In this document: positions 46,123 through 54,315 of the stretch, in pieces
How positions within the stretch are numbered: the stretch's first letter is position 1
Layout: every line of letters starts with the position of its first letter
Assembly (NCBI RefSeq): GCF_017353175.1
Contig: NZ_JAFMYW010000012.1
Span: 124,001 to 188,000, forward strand
Length of the DNA: 64,000 nt
Reading direction: 5' to 3'
Source of the DNA: Fibrella forsythiae
GTDB lineage: Bacteria; Bacteroidota; Bacteroidia; Cytophagales; Spirosomataceae
The notes under the pieces: model-generated
The model's database searches: none
What the model was told of the DNA's origin: nothing
The model's input: only the letters and a program-made list of their open reading frames with translations
Made by a program: the position numbers and the translations under genes

Positions 46123-47667
46123 CTACTTAGTTCCCCATTTATCTTTATCCAAGCTACGGTATTGAATTGCTTCAGCTAAATGATCGAAGCCAATATTTGT
46201 CGAATCAGCTAAGTCAGCGATAGTTCTTGCCACCTTCAATATAGGGTTATAGGCTTTAGGTGACAAACCAAGGCGATCAATAGCTCTCTTAAGTAATGCC
46301 TTACTGGCGTCATTAATTATACATACCTCTTGCACCATCTCGGCAGTCATCATCGCATTCTTGTGAATGATGTTTGACCCTTCAAACCGCTTGGATTGCT
46401 TTTCACGTGCCTGTATAACTCGCTCTCGGATCTGTTCTGATGATTCAATTTTACGATTAGATGCTGTTGACTCAGAGTTTATAGGGTCAACTTCCACGTG
46501 AATGTCAATTCGGTCGTAAAGTGGTCCTGGAACCATGTTCAGGTACTTCTGAATAGATTCGGAAGTACAACTACATCTTTTTTCTAGGTGACTATAAGCT
46601 CCACAAGGACAAGAGTTCATGGAAGCAATAAGCATAAAGCTAGCCGGGAGCTCTACAGCTTGGGGTGTTGATGAAATAACCACTTTATGATCGTCCAAAG
46701 GCTGTCCAAGCCCTCCTAATACGGTTGGATTAAACTCTGGAAGTTCATCGAGGAATAATACCCCATTGTGTGCCAGAGATACTTCACCAGGCAGAGGTAT
46801 ACTACCACCCCCTACAAAAGCAACGTCACTAATCGAATGGTGTGGATTTCGGTACGGGCGTCTAGCTAACAATGTTGAATTGACGCCCAATTTGCCGGCT
46901 ATTGAGTGGATTTTAGTCGTTTCCAGCGCTTCCATTAGTGTTAAGGGGGGTAGAATTGAAGAGAGTCGTTTGACTAACATGGTTTTACCTGCTGCAGGTG
47001 GACCAATCAAAATGACATTATGCCCCCCAGCAGCGGCAATTTCTAAAGATCGTTTTATCGTCTCATGGCCTTGCACGTGCGAAAAGTCGGCCTCAGGCTC
47101 ACCAATACTGTGTAAAAACCGGTCCCGTGTGTCCGTTATCAACGGCTCAATAACTCGCTCATTCTGTAAGAATTCTATGGCTTCTGTCAGCGTATCTACA
47201 CCAATAACATCTAACATGTTGACAATAGAGGCCTCTAGAGCATTTTCAGTGGGTAAAATGAATCCTTTAAACCCTTGACGTCGTGCTTCAATGGCAATAG
47301 GAAGTACACCCTTTATTGGACGTAGCTTGCCATCTAGAGCAAGCTCACCTAGGATCACATAATCGTCAAGGTTTTTTTGGTAAGAAAGCTTGCCAGAAGT
47401 AGCCATTAAACAAAGTGCAATCGGCAGATCATAGGATGAGCACTCCTTTCGAATGTCAGCGGGGGATAAGTTGATTACCGTTTTCTGATGACTTTGTTGA
47501 TATCCTCCATTTTGAAGCGCCTCATCAATGCGTTGTAGACTTTCCTTAGCGGCATTCTCGGAAAGACCGAGGACAGAAGTACCAACGCCTTGACTGACAC
47601 TAACCTCTACAGTTAGTAGCCTTGCATTTACACCATAAACTGCGGCACCGAACGTTTTAGCAAGCAT
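46123..47667 (-). CDS. comM: YifB/ComM family AAA+ ATPase (Mg-chelatase-like)
   Basis: Full-length ComM homologue, 514 aa. In other bacteria ComM is a branch-migration helicase used in natural transformation. An N-terminal Lon-like domain (residues 1-180, SVSQGVGTSVLGLSENAAKE) is followed by the AAA+ core: Walker A IGPPAAGKT, Walker B GVLFLDELPEF, and the Cys cluster NSCPCGAYSHLEKRCSC, then the PGPLYDRIDIH segment and a C-terminal Mg-chelatase domain. Composition is more AT-rich than the host genes and it carries no copy of the window motif, so it belongs to the transposon. It lies 39 bases after the TnsE-like gene on the same strand, probably one transcript. Confidence 0.9.
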   Translation of the reverse strand: MLAKTFGAAVYGVNARLLTVEVSVSQGVGTSVLGLSENAAKESLQRIDEALQNGGYQQSHQKTVINLSPADIRKECSSYDLPIALCLMATSGKLSYQKNLDDYVILGELALDGKLRPIKGVLPIAIEARRQGFKGFILPTENALEASIVNMLDVIGVDTLTEAIEFLQNERVIEPLITDTRDRFLHSIGEPEADFSHVQGHETIKRSLEIAAAGGHNVILIGPPAAGKTMLVKRLSSILPPLTLMEALETTKIHSIAGKLGVNSTLLARRPYRNPHHSISDVAFVGGGSIPLPGEVSLAHNGVLFLDELPEFNPTVLGGLGQPLDDHKVVISSTPQAVELPASFMLIASMNSCPCGAYSHLEKRCSCTSESIQKYLNMVPGPLYDRIDIHVEVDPINSESTASNRKIESSEQIRERVIQAREKQSKRFEGSNIIHKNAMMTAEMVQEVCIINDASKALLKRAIDRLGLSPKAYNPILKVARTIADLADSTNIGFDHLAEAIQYRSLDKDKWGTK

Positions 47668-47706
47668 TATATATAGAACAGGGAAAATCTGGATGCTGGT
47701 TACTAT

Positions 47707-49482
47707 CTAAAAACGATTGATATATCGTACAAGTCGTTCTGCAACAGCAGACGGACTATCTTTTTTCAAATGGTCAAAGGGCTGTTTTATGATATTGAAG
47801 GACGTTAAATCACACTTACTCCAAATGCCTTTGTTGTCCATTAATAAACTGATGGTTTTTGCCATAAGTAAATGATCTATGTTGAATCGGCCAGGTGTAT
47901 GTAAAAGAACGCGACTGAATCGTTCGCTGGTTCTGGCTTCACAGTCGACCAGATAAAAACCGGTTCCGCCATGAATGATTTTCACAATAGTCAAACGCCG
48001 AACTTTAAGTGGTACTTTACTTTTACCTCTTACTGAATTTATTAAACGCCAGTTTTTGACTGATTGATTGGTGCCCAGATAAGCGGGAAATGGGAAATCA
48101 ATAAAAGAAGGAGAGTACTTCCATTCGTACCAATTATAATATAAACAGTAGAGATTGAACCACCGGAGACACGATACAATGCGTTGTAAAGCAGTGTAAT
48201 CGGTGTTACCAAGGTCTTGATTGTCTTCTGTGGTTAAAGTAGTAGGCGCAATACCGGTAGTATCTGAAGGAAGACCTGAAGTGGTATAAGTCTCTGTATC
48301 AATCGTATATATAGGGACTCGTCCGATTGTTCGCACTTTTTGCTGATCCTTTTGAACACGCTCGGCGGGTGGCACATGGCCAAATCGATCATCGATAGGT
48401 ATAGGAGTCAGCACGTTGCTGAAGTGGCTATCGGCTGATTCAGTTGAACTTATAGATGCATTAGGGGTTGGATCAGCTGGCTTTTTTAAAGCTGAAGGAG
48501 ACGCCTTTTTTTCCTCTAATGCATCTTCCGTTTGCTGATTATTGTTATCCCGGTCAAAAAACAGTTTCTCAAAGGGAAAGGGAGCAGTACACAACAATAT
48601 AGCGTACACTAAGAAGCCATATTCAGGGTTGTCTATGCCTTCTTTCAGACAAATAACTTTGCCTTTAACAGAAAGCGTGGTGGCTCCATTAAAGGGAAAT
48701 TTTGCGTTTAGATATGGTTTCTTTTTGCTGTAGAACGCGTAACGAATTTGACGTCCAATATCTGTTGCATTCTGTAAGGCTACAGAGCATACGGCTATTC
48801 GACCAAGAATAAGACAATCGTTATCGACCGTGCCTTTCCGCATATTGATATAGGCCTCTTTAGTCTCATCATTAATCCTAGTATCAGCCTTTGTGAATAA
48901 TTGGTCGTCCTGTATCCCGGTACCAATTAGATGTTTTATCACATAGCTTGACCCGCAGTAATAAAACTTCATTAACTCAGAAGGCGGGATAAGTATCTTG
49001 GTAATCTTGTGATTTCCGCTTTCGACAGTGAAAAAAGGACTGTCGATAACTAAACAATCTGAATTACAGTGCTCTCCTGAGAATGGGTGGTACTTATATG
49101 GCAACTCTACGATAGAATTTACCGGTTTTATCGTAGACATCTCAGCTTGGCGCAGTTTTACCGTCAGATCGTTGAATTTAGAATTGCGAAGCGGTGTACT
49201 TACCAGCTTTTTATTTCTCCAAACGCTTCCGACGTTAATAACAACCAGACACTCAATACCTATTGACTTTATCGTTTTCCGTTTTACGAAATTCTGATCG
49301 GTCTTTTTTATATAACTAATGATGGTGGGGTCTTTTTCATATCGCTCGTAGTCGATGGCAACCAGATCAACCTCAATCCGGTGATCGCTCTCATAGATCC
49401 CCACTGGACCTACCCAAGAGAGTAGCCAATATTCACCATCGTCTGGAAATTCTGTAATTGTATAGTTGTGCATCTTCCCCAA
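47707..49482 (-). CDS. putative TnsE-like target-selection protein
   Basis: Protein of 591 aa starting 68 bases inside the right transposon end. By layout it resembles TnsE of Tn7: an N-terminal domain (DDGEYWLLSWVGPVGIYESD), a central part (KITKILIPPSELMKFYYCGS, resembling the TnsE segment around HIPQLELARSLFLINSYF), a disordered Pro/Ser/Thr-rich linker (about 320-400), and a C-terminal domain with LTIVKIIHGGTGFYLVDCEA, then LLMDNKGIWSKCDLTSFNII and SAVAERLVRYI. TnsE directs Tn7 to replicating or conjugating DNA. The similarity was judged from memory of the Tn7 protein, not by alignment, so the call is tentative. It heads a two-gene operon with comM. Confidence 0.55.
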   Translation of the reverse strand: MGKMHNYTITEFPDDGEYWLLSWVGPVGIYESDHRIEVDLVAIDYERYEKDPTIISYIKKTDQNFVKRKTIKSIGIECLVVINVGSVWRNKKLVSTPLRNSKFNDLTVKLRQAEMSTIKPVNSIVELPYKYHPFSGEHCNSDCLVIDSPFFTVESGNHKITKILIPPSELMKFYYCGSSYVIKHLIGTGIQDDQLFTKADTRINDETKEAYINMRKGTVDNDCLILGRIAVCSVALQNATDIGRQIRYAFYSKKKPYLNAKFPFNGATTLSVKGKVICLKEGIDNPEYGFLVYAILLCTAPFPFEKLFFDRDNNNQQTEDALEEKKASPSALKKPADPTPNASISSTESADSHFSNVLTPIPIDDRFGHVPPAERVQKDQQKVRTIGRVPIYTIDTETYTTSGLPSDTTGIAPTTLTTEDNQDLGNTDYTALQRIVSCLRWFNLYCLYYNWYEWKYSPSFIDFPFPAYLGTNQSVKNWRLINSVRGKSKVPLKVRRLTIVKIIHGGTGFYLVDCEARTSERFSRVLLHTPGRFNIDHLLMAKTISLLMDNKGIWSKCDLTSFNIIKQPFDHLKKDSPSAVAERLVRYINRF

Positions 49483-49550
49483 GTTACGGTGGTAAACCTA
49501 AACGATTCTCATGTGCTTTTGTAATTTCTTATCTTCTAATGTAATTCACA

Positions 49551-50054
49551 AGAGCGTATAACAGCGCGCTGGCACCACTAAGGACAGCACTTGCCACCAA
49601 ATACGCCAGGCAAGCAACAAAAAATGCGGCCGAAGCAGCGCTATTTGCCTGTAATCTGACCTGCCCCATCAACCTGACGTGTTGCCAGGGATCAAAAAAT
49701 ACCAATAAGCTTGCTACGCTGGCGGCTGATCTAGCGTCGGATAAACTGAATGACGAAACGGGCATAATTGCAGCCATATCAGGGGCGCAAACTGCCGCCG
49801 ACGCTGCCCACAAGTCCTTACAGCAATTCAACAATACATCGTGCCCTTTTGCCAACGCAACCTCCAACTGCGTGACCTCGCGGTTTACGGCAACTACGCT
49901 CGAACAGGCGGCCAGAGAACTTCTTAAAGATCTTACTGCCGAACAAAATGTAATTCTTCCTCCCCTATTTGACCAAAGCAGGGCGGCCAACACAGAAAAA
50001 AGTAGAGCATCGACTGCGTTAAGCCTGTGTCAGCAAACGAATAACTGCCAATGA
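49551..50054 (+). pseudogene. 3' part of the disrupted lipoprotein gene
   Basis: An open frame directly after the right transposon end, in frame from 49551 to the TGA at 50052-50054, with no usable start. It reads RAYNSALAPLRTALATKYAR, later LFACNLTCPINLTCCQG, LQQFNNTSCPFANATSNC and LSLCQQTNNCQ: an Ala/Thr-rich, Cys-containing extracytoplasmic style that continues the 36491 fragment (KAYDQAAC). It stops on the ATG of the Wzi-like gene (ATGA overlap), so the original gene was translationally coupled to it. Without its signal peptide it is not expected to be made. Confidence 0.7.
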
Positions 50055-51574
50055 TTTTAGGGATGCGCTACAGGCAGTTTATCGCCACCAACGTCATTGG
50101 CCTGGTGGTAACCGGCCTGTTCAGCCAGGCTGTTCGGGGTCAGGTAGCCCACCCACTTCACGCTCAAATTGAAACGGGGGGCATTACCTCATCTTGCGGC
50201 GAAACGCCGTTCTGGTTACGAGTGAATCAGTTTGGAATTATTCCGCAAGCGGCACCCCTGGCTATGGTCCGTGTTCGGGTGTCGAGAACAGACAATGCAG
50301 TAGATACTGCAACACACCAGACTAACCGGTTTGGCTGGGGATTTGCGCTGAATCCGGTGCTGAATCTGGGGAGCCGAAACCAGCTTTTACTGCCAGAAGT
50401 CTACGTGACCGTGCGCAGTAATACGTTTGAGATGTGGGCCGGACGTCGGCGCGAATTAATCGGATTGGGCGACTCGCTGCTTTCTTCCGGCTTTGTCATT
50501 GGCTCTGGAAATGCACTGCCAATCCCTAAAATTCAGTTGGCTACGCGGGGCTACGTACCGCTGAAATTTCTGAAGCGTTTCGTAGCAATCAATGCAGGCT
50601 ACGCCCACGGCTGGTTTACCAATGCTTACATTCAGGGATCATACCTGCATCAGAAATACCTGTACTGGCGATTTGGTAAACCAAAATCATTCTTGAAAGT
50701 ACACCTGGGTCTCAACCATCAGGTGCAGTGGGGCGGGCAGGCCGATTATCTGCTAACCTCACCCTATGCGTTGAACGGACGTTTACCGGCTTCCTTTTCA
50801 TATTATGGCAACATCATCATGGCTACCCGGCCCAACGATATCGAGAATGATGATTATAACAGTTTCGATGGAGCCTACCGGATTGGCAATCACGTTGGCG
50901 GGCACGACCTGGGCATCCAATTAACAACCACGCGCGAAACAATACTGCTCTATTTCCAGCACCCGTTCGAGGATGTGTCGGGCCTGCTTTGGCAGAACCT
51001 TCCCGACGGACTAATCGGCTTTTCGTGGCGACGACTGGTCATCGACAGATTGGCTGCCGGTCAACTTGATCACTTCGTGCTTGAGTACCTGACCACTCTG
51101 GATCAGAGCGGTTCCACATTCTGGGTGCCCAATTCGGCTTATCAGGGAGCCGACAATTATTTCAACCATGCTCAGTACCGTGAAGGATGGAGCTACCATG
51201 GCCGGGCAATTGGCACACCATTTATTGCGCCCCAAACCGAACTTCGTTCAGCAATCAATCGGTCCGTTTTTTTCGCCGACAACCGGGTAGAGGTGTATTA
51301 TGCGGGTGCCGAAGGGCGATTAATAAACAAACTGCGCTGGACAATCAAGCTAGCATACAGTTGGCACTATGGTACGTATGCTGAACAGTTCGATCGTGCG
51401 CTGACTCAATATTCGTTTTTGCTATCCACCCGGACAGGACTGGGTAAACTCAGCAAAACTTGGTTGCAAACCGCTATCGCGCTCGACTGCGGAGAGGTGT
51501 ACCCCAGCACGCTTGGCGCATCCCTGAGTCTGTCACATACTATTTTCGGAAAGACGCGTAGCTCCACAAACTGA
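50051..51574 (+). CDS. capsule assembly Wzi family-like outer-membrane protein
   Basis: Exported protein of 507 aa with a signal peptide (about residues 1-31, ending AVRGQ). It resembles the Bacteroidota Wzi family of outer-membrane beta-barrels linked to capsule or exopolysaccharide attachment: TGGITSSCGETPFWLRVNQF, then LLPEVYVTVRSNTFEMWAGR, GYVPLKFLKRFVAINAGYAH, and barrel strands with alternating aromatic residues. Its ATG overlaps the stop of the disrupted upstream gene; if that gene drove its translation or transcription, the transposon has probably lowered its expression. Met5 (50063) is an alternative start. Confidence 0.75.
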   Translation: MILGMRYRQFIATNVIGLVVTGLFSQAVRGQVAHPLHAQIETGGITSSCGETPFWLRVNQFGIIPQAAPLAMVRVRVSRTDNAVDTATHQTNRFGWGFALNPVLNLGSRNQLLLPEVYVTVRSNTFEMWAGRRRELIGLGDSLLSSGFVIGSGNALPIPKIQLATRGYVPLKFLKRFVAINAGYAHGWFTNAYIQGSYLHQKYLYWRFGKPKSFLKVHLGLNHQVQWGGQADYLLTSPYALNGRLPASFSYYGNIIMATRPNDIENDDYNSFDGAYRIGNHVGGHDLGIQLTTTRETILLYFQHPFEDVSGLLWQNLPDGLIGFSWRRLVIDRLAAGQLDHFVLEYLTTLDQSGSTFWVPNSAYQGADNYFNHAQYREGWSYHGRAIGTPFIAPQTELRSAINRSVFFADNRVEVYYAGAEGRLINKLRWTIKLAYSWHYGTYAEQFDRALTQYSFLLSTRTGLGKLSKTWLQTAIALDCGEVYPSTLGASLSLSHTIFGKTRSSTN

Positions 51575-51692
51575 AAGTAGCCCACCCAAGGCGCGACATC
51601 ATTACGGCATATTATTACACGAAGGAGTGCTGGGCTGGTGACTTTTCTGAACTTGCCGTTACACGTACCTGGTTTCCAATACATTATACCCC

Positions 51693-52697
51693 CTATTCCA
51701 AATCCCCCAACGGCACAAAGTGCTTCTGATTCAGCGGCAAATTCTCGGCCGTCCAGACAATATCCCGTACAAATTCGTGGACCCGAACCGGGCAGTTGGC
51801 GACCCGACAATAATGACAGCATTCTTCGAGGCAGGGGTCAGCATGGACGAAAATTTCTACTTCGCTGGAAAAACCCTGTTGCAAGGTTTCTTCAAAGCGG
51901 TGCACTTCATCGTGGGTATTCAGCAGATCCCAATAGTAGGGTAGTGTCAGGTGGCAATCGATGTGCAGGTCGGCACCGTATTTCTGCACGCGCAGATTAT
52001 GCACGTCAATCCAGTTTCGATGGCGGTTTTCGGCCAGTACAGTCACCACCTTGTCTATAGTTGGCATATCGGTTTCGTCGAGCAAACGACCAACCGATTC
52101 GCGCACCAGCGACCAGCCATTGTAGATGATGAACAACGACAGGGCCAGGGCCAGCACCCGGTCGAGCCACATCCAGCCAGTGAACCAGACAAGCCCAACC
52201 CCAACGATTACTACTACACTGCTCACACTATCGACCAGCAGGTGTTTGCCATCGGCAACCAGCGCCAGCGAATCGGCTTGCTTTCCCTGCTTTGTCAGCG
52301 CATACCCCATCAGGGCATTGGCGGCCGTTGTAGAGGCAATCAGGGCCAGCCCCCAGCCCAGGTCGGTGAGGGTGGTTGGTTCAAAAAAGCTGACAACCGC
52401 TTCATAAATAATCACCAGCCCGGCCGACAGAATCAGGGCTCCCTCAAACCCCGACGAGAGGTACTCCACTTTTCCGTGGCCATACGGATGGTTCAGGTCG
52501 CGGGGCTGACCAGCTATATACAGGCTGTAGAGCGCAAAGCCACTGGCAATTACGTTCACGATCGACTCCAGCGCATCGGTAAGAATAGCCGTGGAGTTGG
52601 TCAGGAAAAAGGCCGTGAATTTGAGTACCAGCAGAATAGTGCCAACCAGCAGAGAGAGGGCCATCCAGCGGGTTTTGGCATCTTGTAATAGCTTCAT
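51693..52697 (-). CDS. cation diffusion facilitator (CDF) transporter
   Basis: Inner-membrane divalent-metal/proton antiporter of the CDF family, 334 aa. Start set at 52697 (MKLLQDAKTRWMALSLLVGT); ATG at 52706 is also possible, and longer extensions would run into the divergent NUDIX gene. Six membrane segments lie in residues about 15-210. Metal-site motifs are LTDALESIVNVIAS (helix 2, AsnAsp-type site with Asp/Glu), HPYGHGKVEYL, and helix-5-like ALVADGKHLLVDSVSS. The cytoplasmic domain (about 215-285, DVHNLRVQKYGADLHIDCHL) is followed by a Cys-rich tail CLEECCHYCRVANC that may bind metal. The substrate is probably Zn, Fe or Mn. Confidence 0.88.
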   Translation of the reverse strand: MKLLQDAKTRWMALSLLVGTILLVLKFTAFFLTNSTAILTDALESIVNVIASGFALYSLYIAGQPRDLNHPYGHGKVEYLSSGFEGALILSAGLVIIYEAVVSFFEPTTLTDLGWGLALIASTTAANALMGYALTKQGKQADSLALVADGKHLLVDSVSSVVVIVGVGLVWFTGWMWLDRVLALALSLFIIYNGWSLVRESVGRLLDETDMPTIDKVVTVLAENRHRNWIDVHNLRVQKYGADLHIDCHLTLPYYWDLLNTHDEVHRFEETLQQGFSSEVEIFVHADPCLEECCHYCRVANCPVRVHEFVRDIVWTAENLPLNQKHFVPLGDLE

Positions 52698-52736
52698 AGA
52701 GCCCATAAAGATACGGCTAACCGGCCAAATCGTTCG

Positions 52737-52744
52737 TATTTTCG
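52737..52744 (+). promoter_or_regulatory. putative -7-like element of the NUDIX gene
   Basis: TATTTTCG, one base off TAnnTTTG, lies 4 bases before the NUDIX ATG in the short divergent region. It mirrors the position of the rarA element and suggests a near-leaderless mRNA. Weak evidence. Confidence 0.3.
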
Positions 52745-52748
52745 CCGC

Positions 52749-53297
52749 ATGGACGCAACGCAAAACCCCTGGCAAACGCTCGACTCAGAGGTCAGGTACG
52801 AAAATAATTGGCTGTCGATCAGGCACGAAAACGTAATTACGCCCGCCGGTACCCCCGGCATTTATGGCGTAGTCAGTTTCAAAAACAAAGCGGTTGGCGT
52901 CATTCCGATCGATGCAGAGGGCTATACGTACCTGGTAGGGCAATACCGGTATGCACTCAATGAATACACCTGGGAAATACCGGAAGGTGGCTGCCCCGTT
53001 GGCACGGACATGCTGGAATCGGCCCAGCGCGAGTTGCAGGAAGAAACCGGATTTGTTGCCGCAAAATGGACGAAGATGGCCCGTATTCACACATCGAATT
53101 CGGCCACTGACGAAGAAGGCTTCATCTACATTGCCGAAGACCTGACACCCGGCCTGCACGCGCCGGAAGAGACCGAAGATCTGCAGTTACTGAAAACACC
53201 CCTGTCTGAAGCCGTGCAGATGGTCATGGATGGCCGAATCACCGACTCAATCAGTATGGCGGGCTTGCTGATGCTAGCCCGTCTGCGCGGCATCTGA
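52749..53297 (+). CDS. NUDIX hydrolase (ADP-ribose pyrophosphatase-like)
   Basis: Cytoplasmic NUDIX enzyme, 182 aa, probably cleaving ADP-ribose or a related nucleoside diphosphate derivative. The box runs from Gly80 to Gly101 in EGGCPVGTDMLESAQRELQE followed by ETG. Residues REL (94-96) and Glu98-Glu99 are kept, but Thr86 stands where the first Glu of the consensus is expected. The preceding segment LVGQYRYALNEYTWEIPEGG is typical of ADP-ribose pyrophosphatases. Divergent from the CDF gene; the LysE gene follows after 109 bases. Confidence 0.88.
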   Translation: MDATQNPWQTLDSEVRYENNWLSIRHENVITPAGTPGIYGVVSFKNKAVGVIPIDAEGYTYLVGQYRYALNEYTWEIPEGGCPVGTDMLESAQRELQEETGFVAAKWTKMARIHTSNSATDEEGFIYIAEDLTPGLHAPEETEDLQLLKTPLSEAVQMVMDGRITDSISMAGLLMLARLRGI

Positions 53298-53406
53298 AAA
53301 CAAAAGTGCTCAATTGGCAGTAGCAGTAAACAGTGCAGTTACTGTAGAGGCGAGTACACTAGCTCAATGCTACGCAGGCTGCTACTTGTGCCAACTATAC
53401 CTTTTT

Positions 53407-54054
53407 ATGTTCTTACCTATTCTCATCGGCTTTCTGACAGGTGTGGCGTTGTGCCTGACCTTCGGAACCGTTTTTTTTGCCCTCATTCAGAACAGCGTCG
53501 ACAACGGGTACAAGGCTGGGTTGACCATCACACTCGGCGTTGTGCTGGGTGATGCTATCTACGTTACGTTCGCCTTACTGGGTACGTCGATTATTCCCCA
53601 TTCAACGGCGCTGGAGCCTGTTCTGGCGGCCGTAGGTGTTGTGTTCCTGGTAGCGCTGGGGCTGTTCAATATTATAAAAGGCACCCCACGCATTGCCTAC
53701 CCCAAAACCAAATTTGGTAATTATGCTTACTACTTTACAACGGGGTTTCTCCTGAATGCGCTGAACCCGATCAACTTCGTGTCGTGGGTTACTATAGCCG
53801 CCTATATACGGCACTCGCTCAATTACGACACCACACAACAGGTTGTTTTCATGGTATCAGCGTTACTTGGCGTAGCCGCGGCCGAGTCAGCACTCGCCAT
53901 TTTTGCGCACAAATTGAAGCGATTTTTCACTCCGAAAGTGGCGCTGGCTTTCAATCGAATCACGGGTGTTGTCTTCATCGTCGTCGCTGCCCGGCTAGCC
54001 TGGGTCAAGCTCTACGAACCCGTAACGGCACTGATTCACACAATGACCAATTAA
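53407..54054 (+). CDS. LysE family exporter
   Basis: Inner-membrane LysE/RhtB-type translocator of amino acids or small metabolites, 215 aa. Start chosen at 53407 (MFLPILIGFLTGVALCLTFG), because the upstream in-frame extension to 53314 has no membrane or export logic. Six hydrophobic segments are visible. The family pattern after helix 1 (GTVFFALIQNSVDNGYKAGL, then TLGVVLGDAIYVTFALLG) and the central TGFLLNALNPINFVSWV are present. The transported compound is unknown. A long hairpin follows. Confidence 0.82.
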   Translation: MFLPILIGFLTGVALCLTFGTVFFALIQNSVDNGYKAGLTITLGVVLGDAIYVTFALLGTSIIPHSTALEPVLAAVGVVFLVALGLFNIIKGTPRIAYPKTKFGNYAYYFTTGFLLNALNPINFVSWVTIAAYIRHSLNYDTTQQVVFMVSALLGVAAAESALAIFAHKLKRFFTPKVALAFNRITGVVFIVVAARLAWVKLYEPVTALIHTMTN

Positions 54055-54058
54055 CAGC

Positions 54059-54133
54059 TAACAAATATCAACGTACCCGGCTACCCGAAACTCTGCTCTC
54101 TGTTCGGGTAGCCGGGTACGTTGATTTTTGTTA
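54059..54133. terminator. 31-bp-arm hairpin containing motif-like ACGTACCC
   Basis: Arms 54059-54089 and 54103-54133 pair with one mismatch; the core TCAACGTACCCGGCTACCCG is inverted as CGGGTAGCCGGGTACGTTGA and followed by TTTTTG on the plus strand. It lies between the stop of the LysE gene and the stop of a minus-strand small gene, so it can serve both. It embeds a one-base variant of the iterated window motif in both arms. Confidence 0.8.
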
Positions 54134-54142
54134 ACTGAAAAA

Positions 54143-54304
54143 TTACCGCCCGCCTTCTGCCGGTTCGTTTACCCGGCTTCCGGTTTTTTCTTCGTTGATC
54201 TCGGGGTTGTTACGTTCGCCTTGGGCAGAGTCTGCCGACGACTGGGTTTCGCTATCGGGCGCTGTTGAGTTGTCCGTGGCTTGTTTTTCTGCTTCCTCTG
54301 GCAT
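54143..54304 (-). CDS. tiny acidic, disordered protein
   Basis: A 53-aa open frame: MPEEAEKQATDNSTAPDSET, then QSSADSAQGERNNPEINEEK and TGSRVNEPAEGGR. It is highly polar and acidic with no hydrophobic core, so it should be disordered. It starts 11 bases after the stop of another small acidic gene on the same strand, suggesting a two-gene unit. No family recognised. Called because of position, matching composition, and a terminator placed just after its stop. Confidence 0.5.
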   Translation of the reverse strand: MPEEAEKQATDNSTAPDSETQSSADSAQGERNNPEINEEKTGSRVNEPAEGGR

Positions 54305-54315
54305 CGTTTCGTTAC

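Larger units (their letters stand above)
36656..49550 (+). mobile_element. Tn7-like transposon (tnsA-tnsB-tnsC' ... comM-tnsE)
   Basis: About 12.9 kb bounded by TGTCAAATACATTA at 36656-36669 and, reading inward from 49550, TGTGAATTACATTA (12 of 14 identical, ending TGT/ACA as in Tn7-type elements). Contents: tnsA, tnsB, truncated tnsC, decayed genes and an IS3 remnant, an AT-rich set of four secreted/outer-membrane genes, then a TnsE-like gene and comM on the minus strand. A tnsD/tniQ gene is missing. Foreign origin is supported by base composition and by absence of the motif that is frequent in flanking DNA. The flanks do not show a matching 5-bp duplication (CGGCG against AGAGC), so a later rearrangement is likely. 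Confidence 0.75.

Noticed and set aside
49529-49993. Minus-strand open frame of 154 aa after the transposon
   Set aside because: It is the shadow of the plus-strand Ala/Thr/Cys-rich frame (49551-50054), which continues the broken lipoprotein and couples to the Wzi-like ATG. The plus frame has better amino-acid composition.
53314-53345. CAGTAAACAGT-like sequence before the LysE gene as a third heptamer element
   Set aside because: Only short similarity to the sufC-sufD element and no clear 7-base phase or inverted arm.
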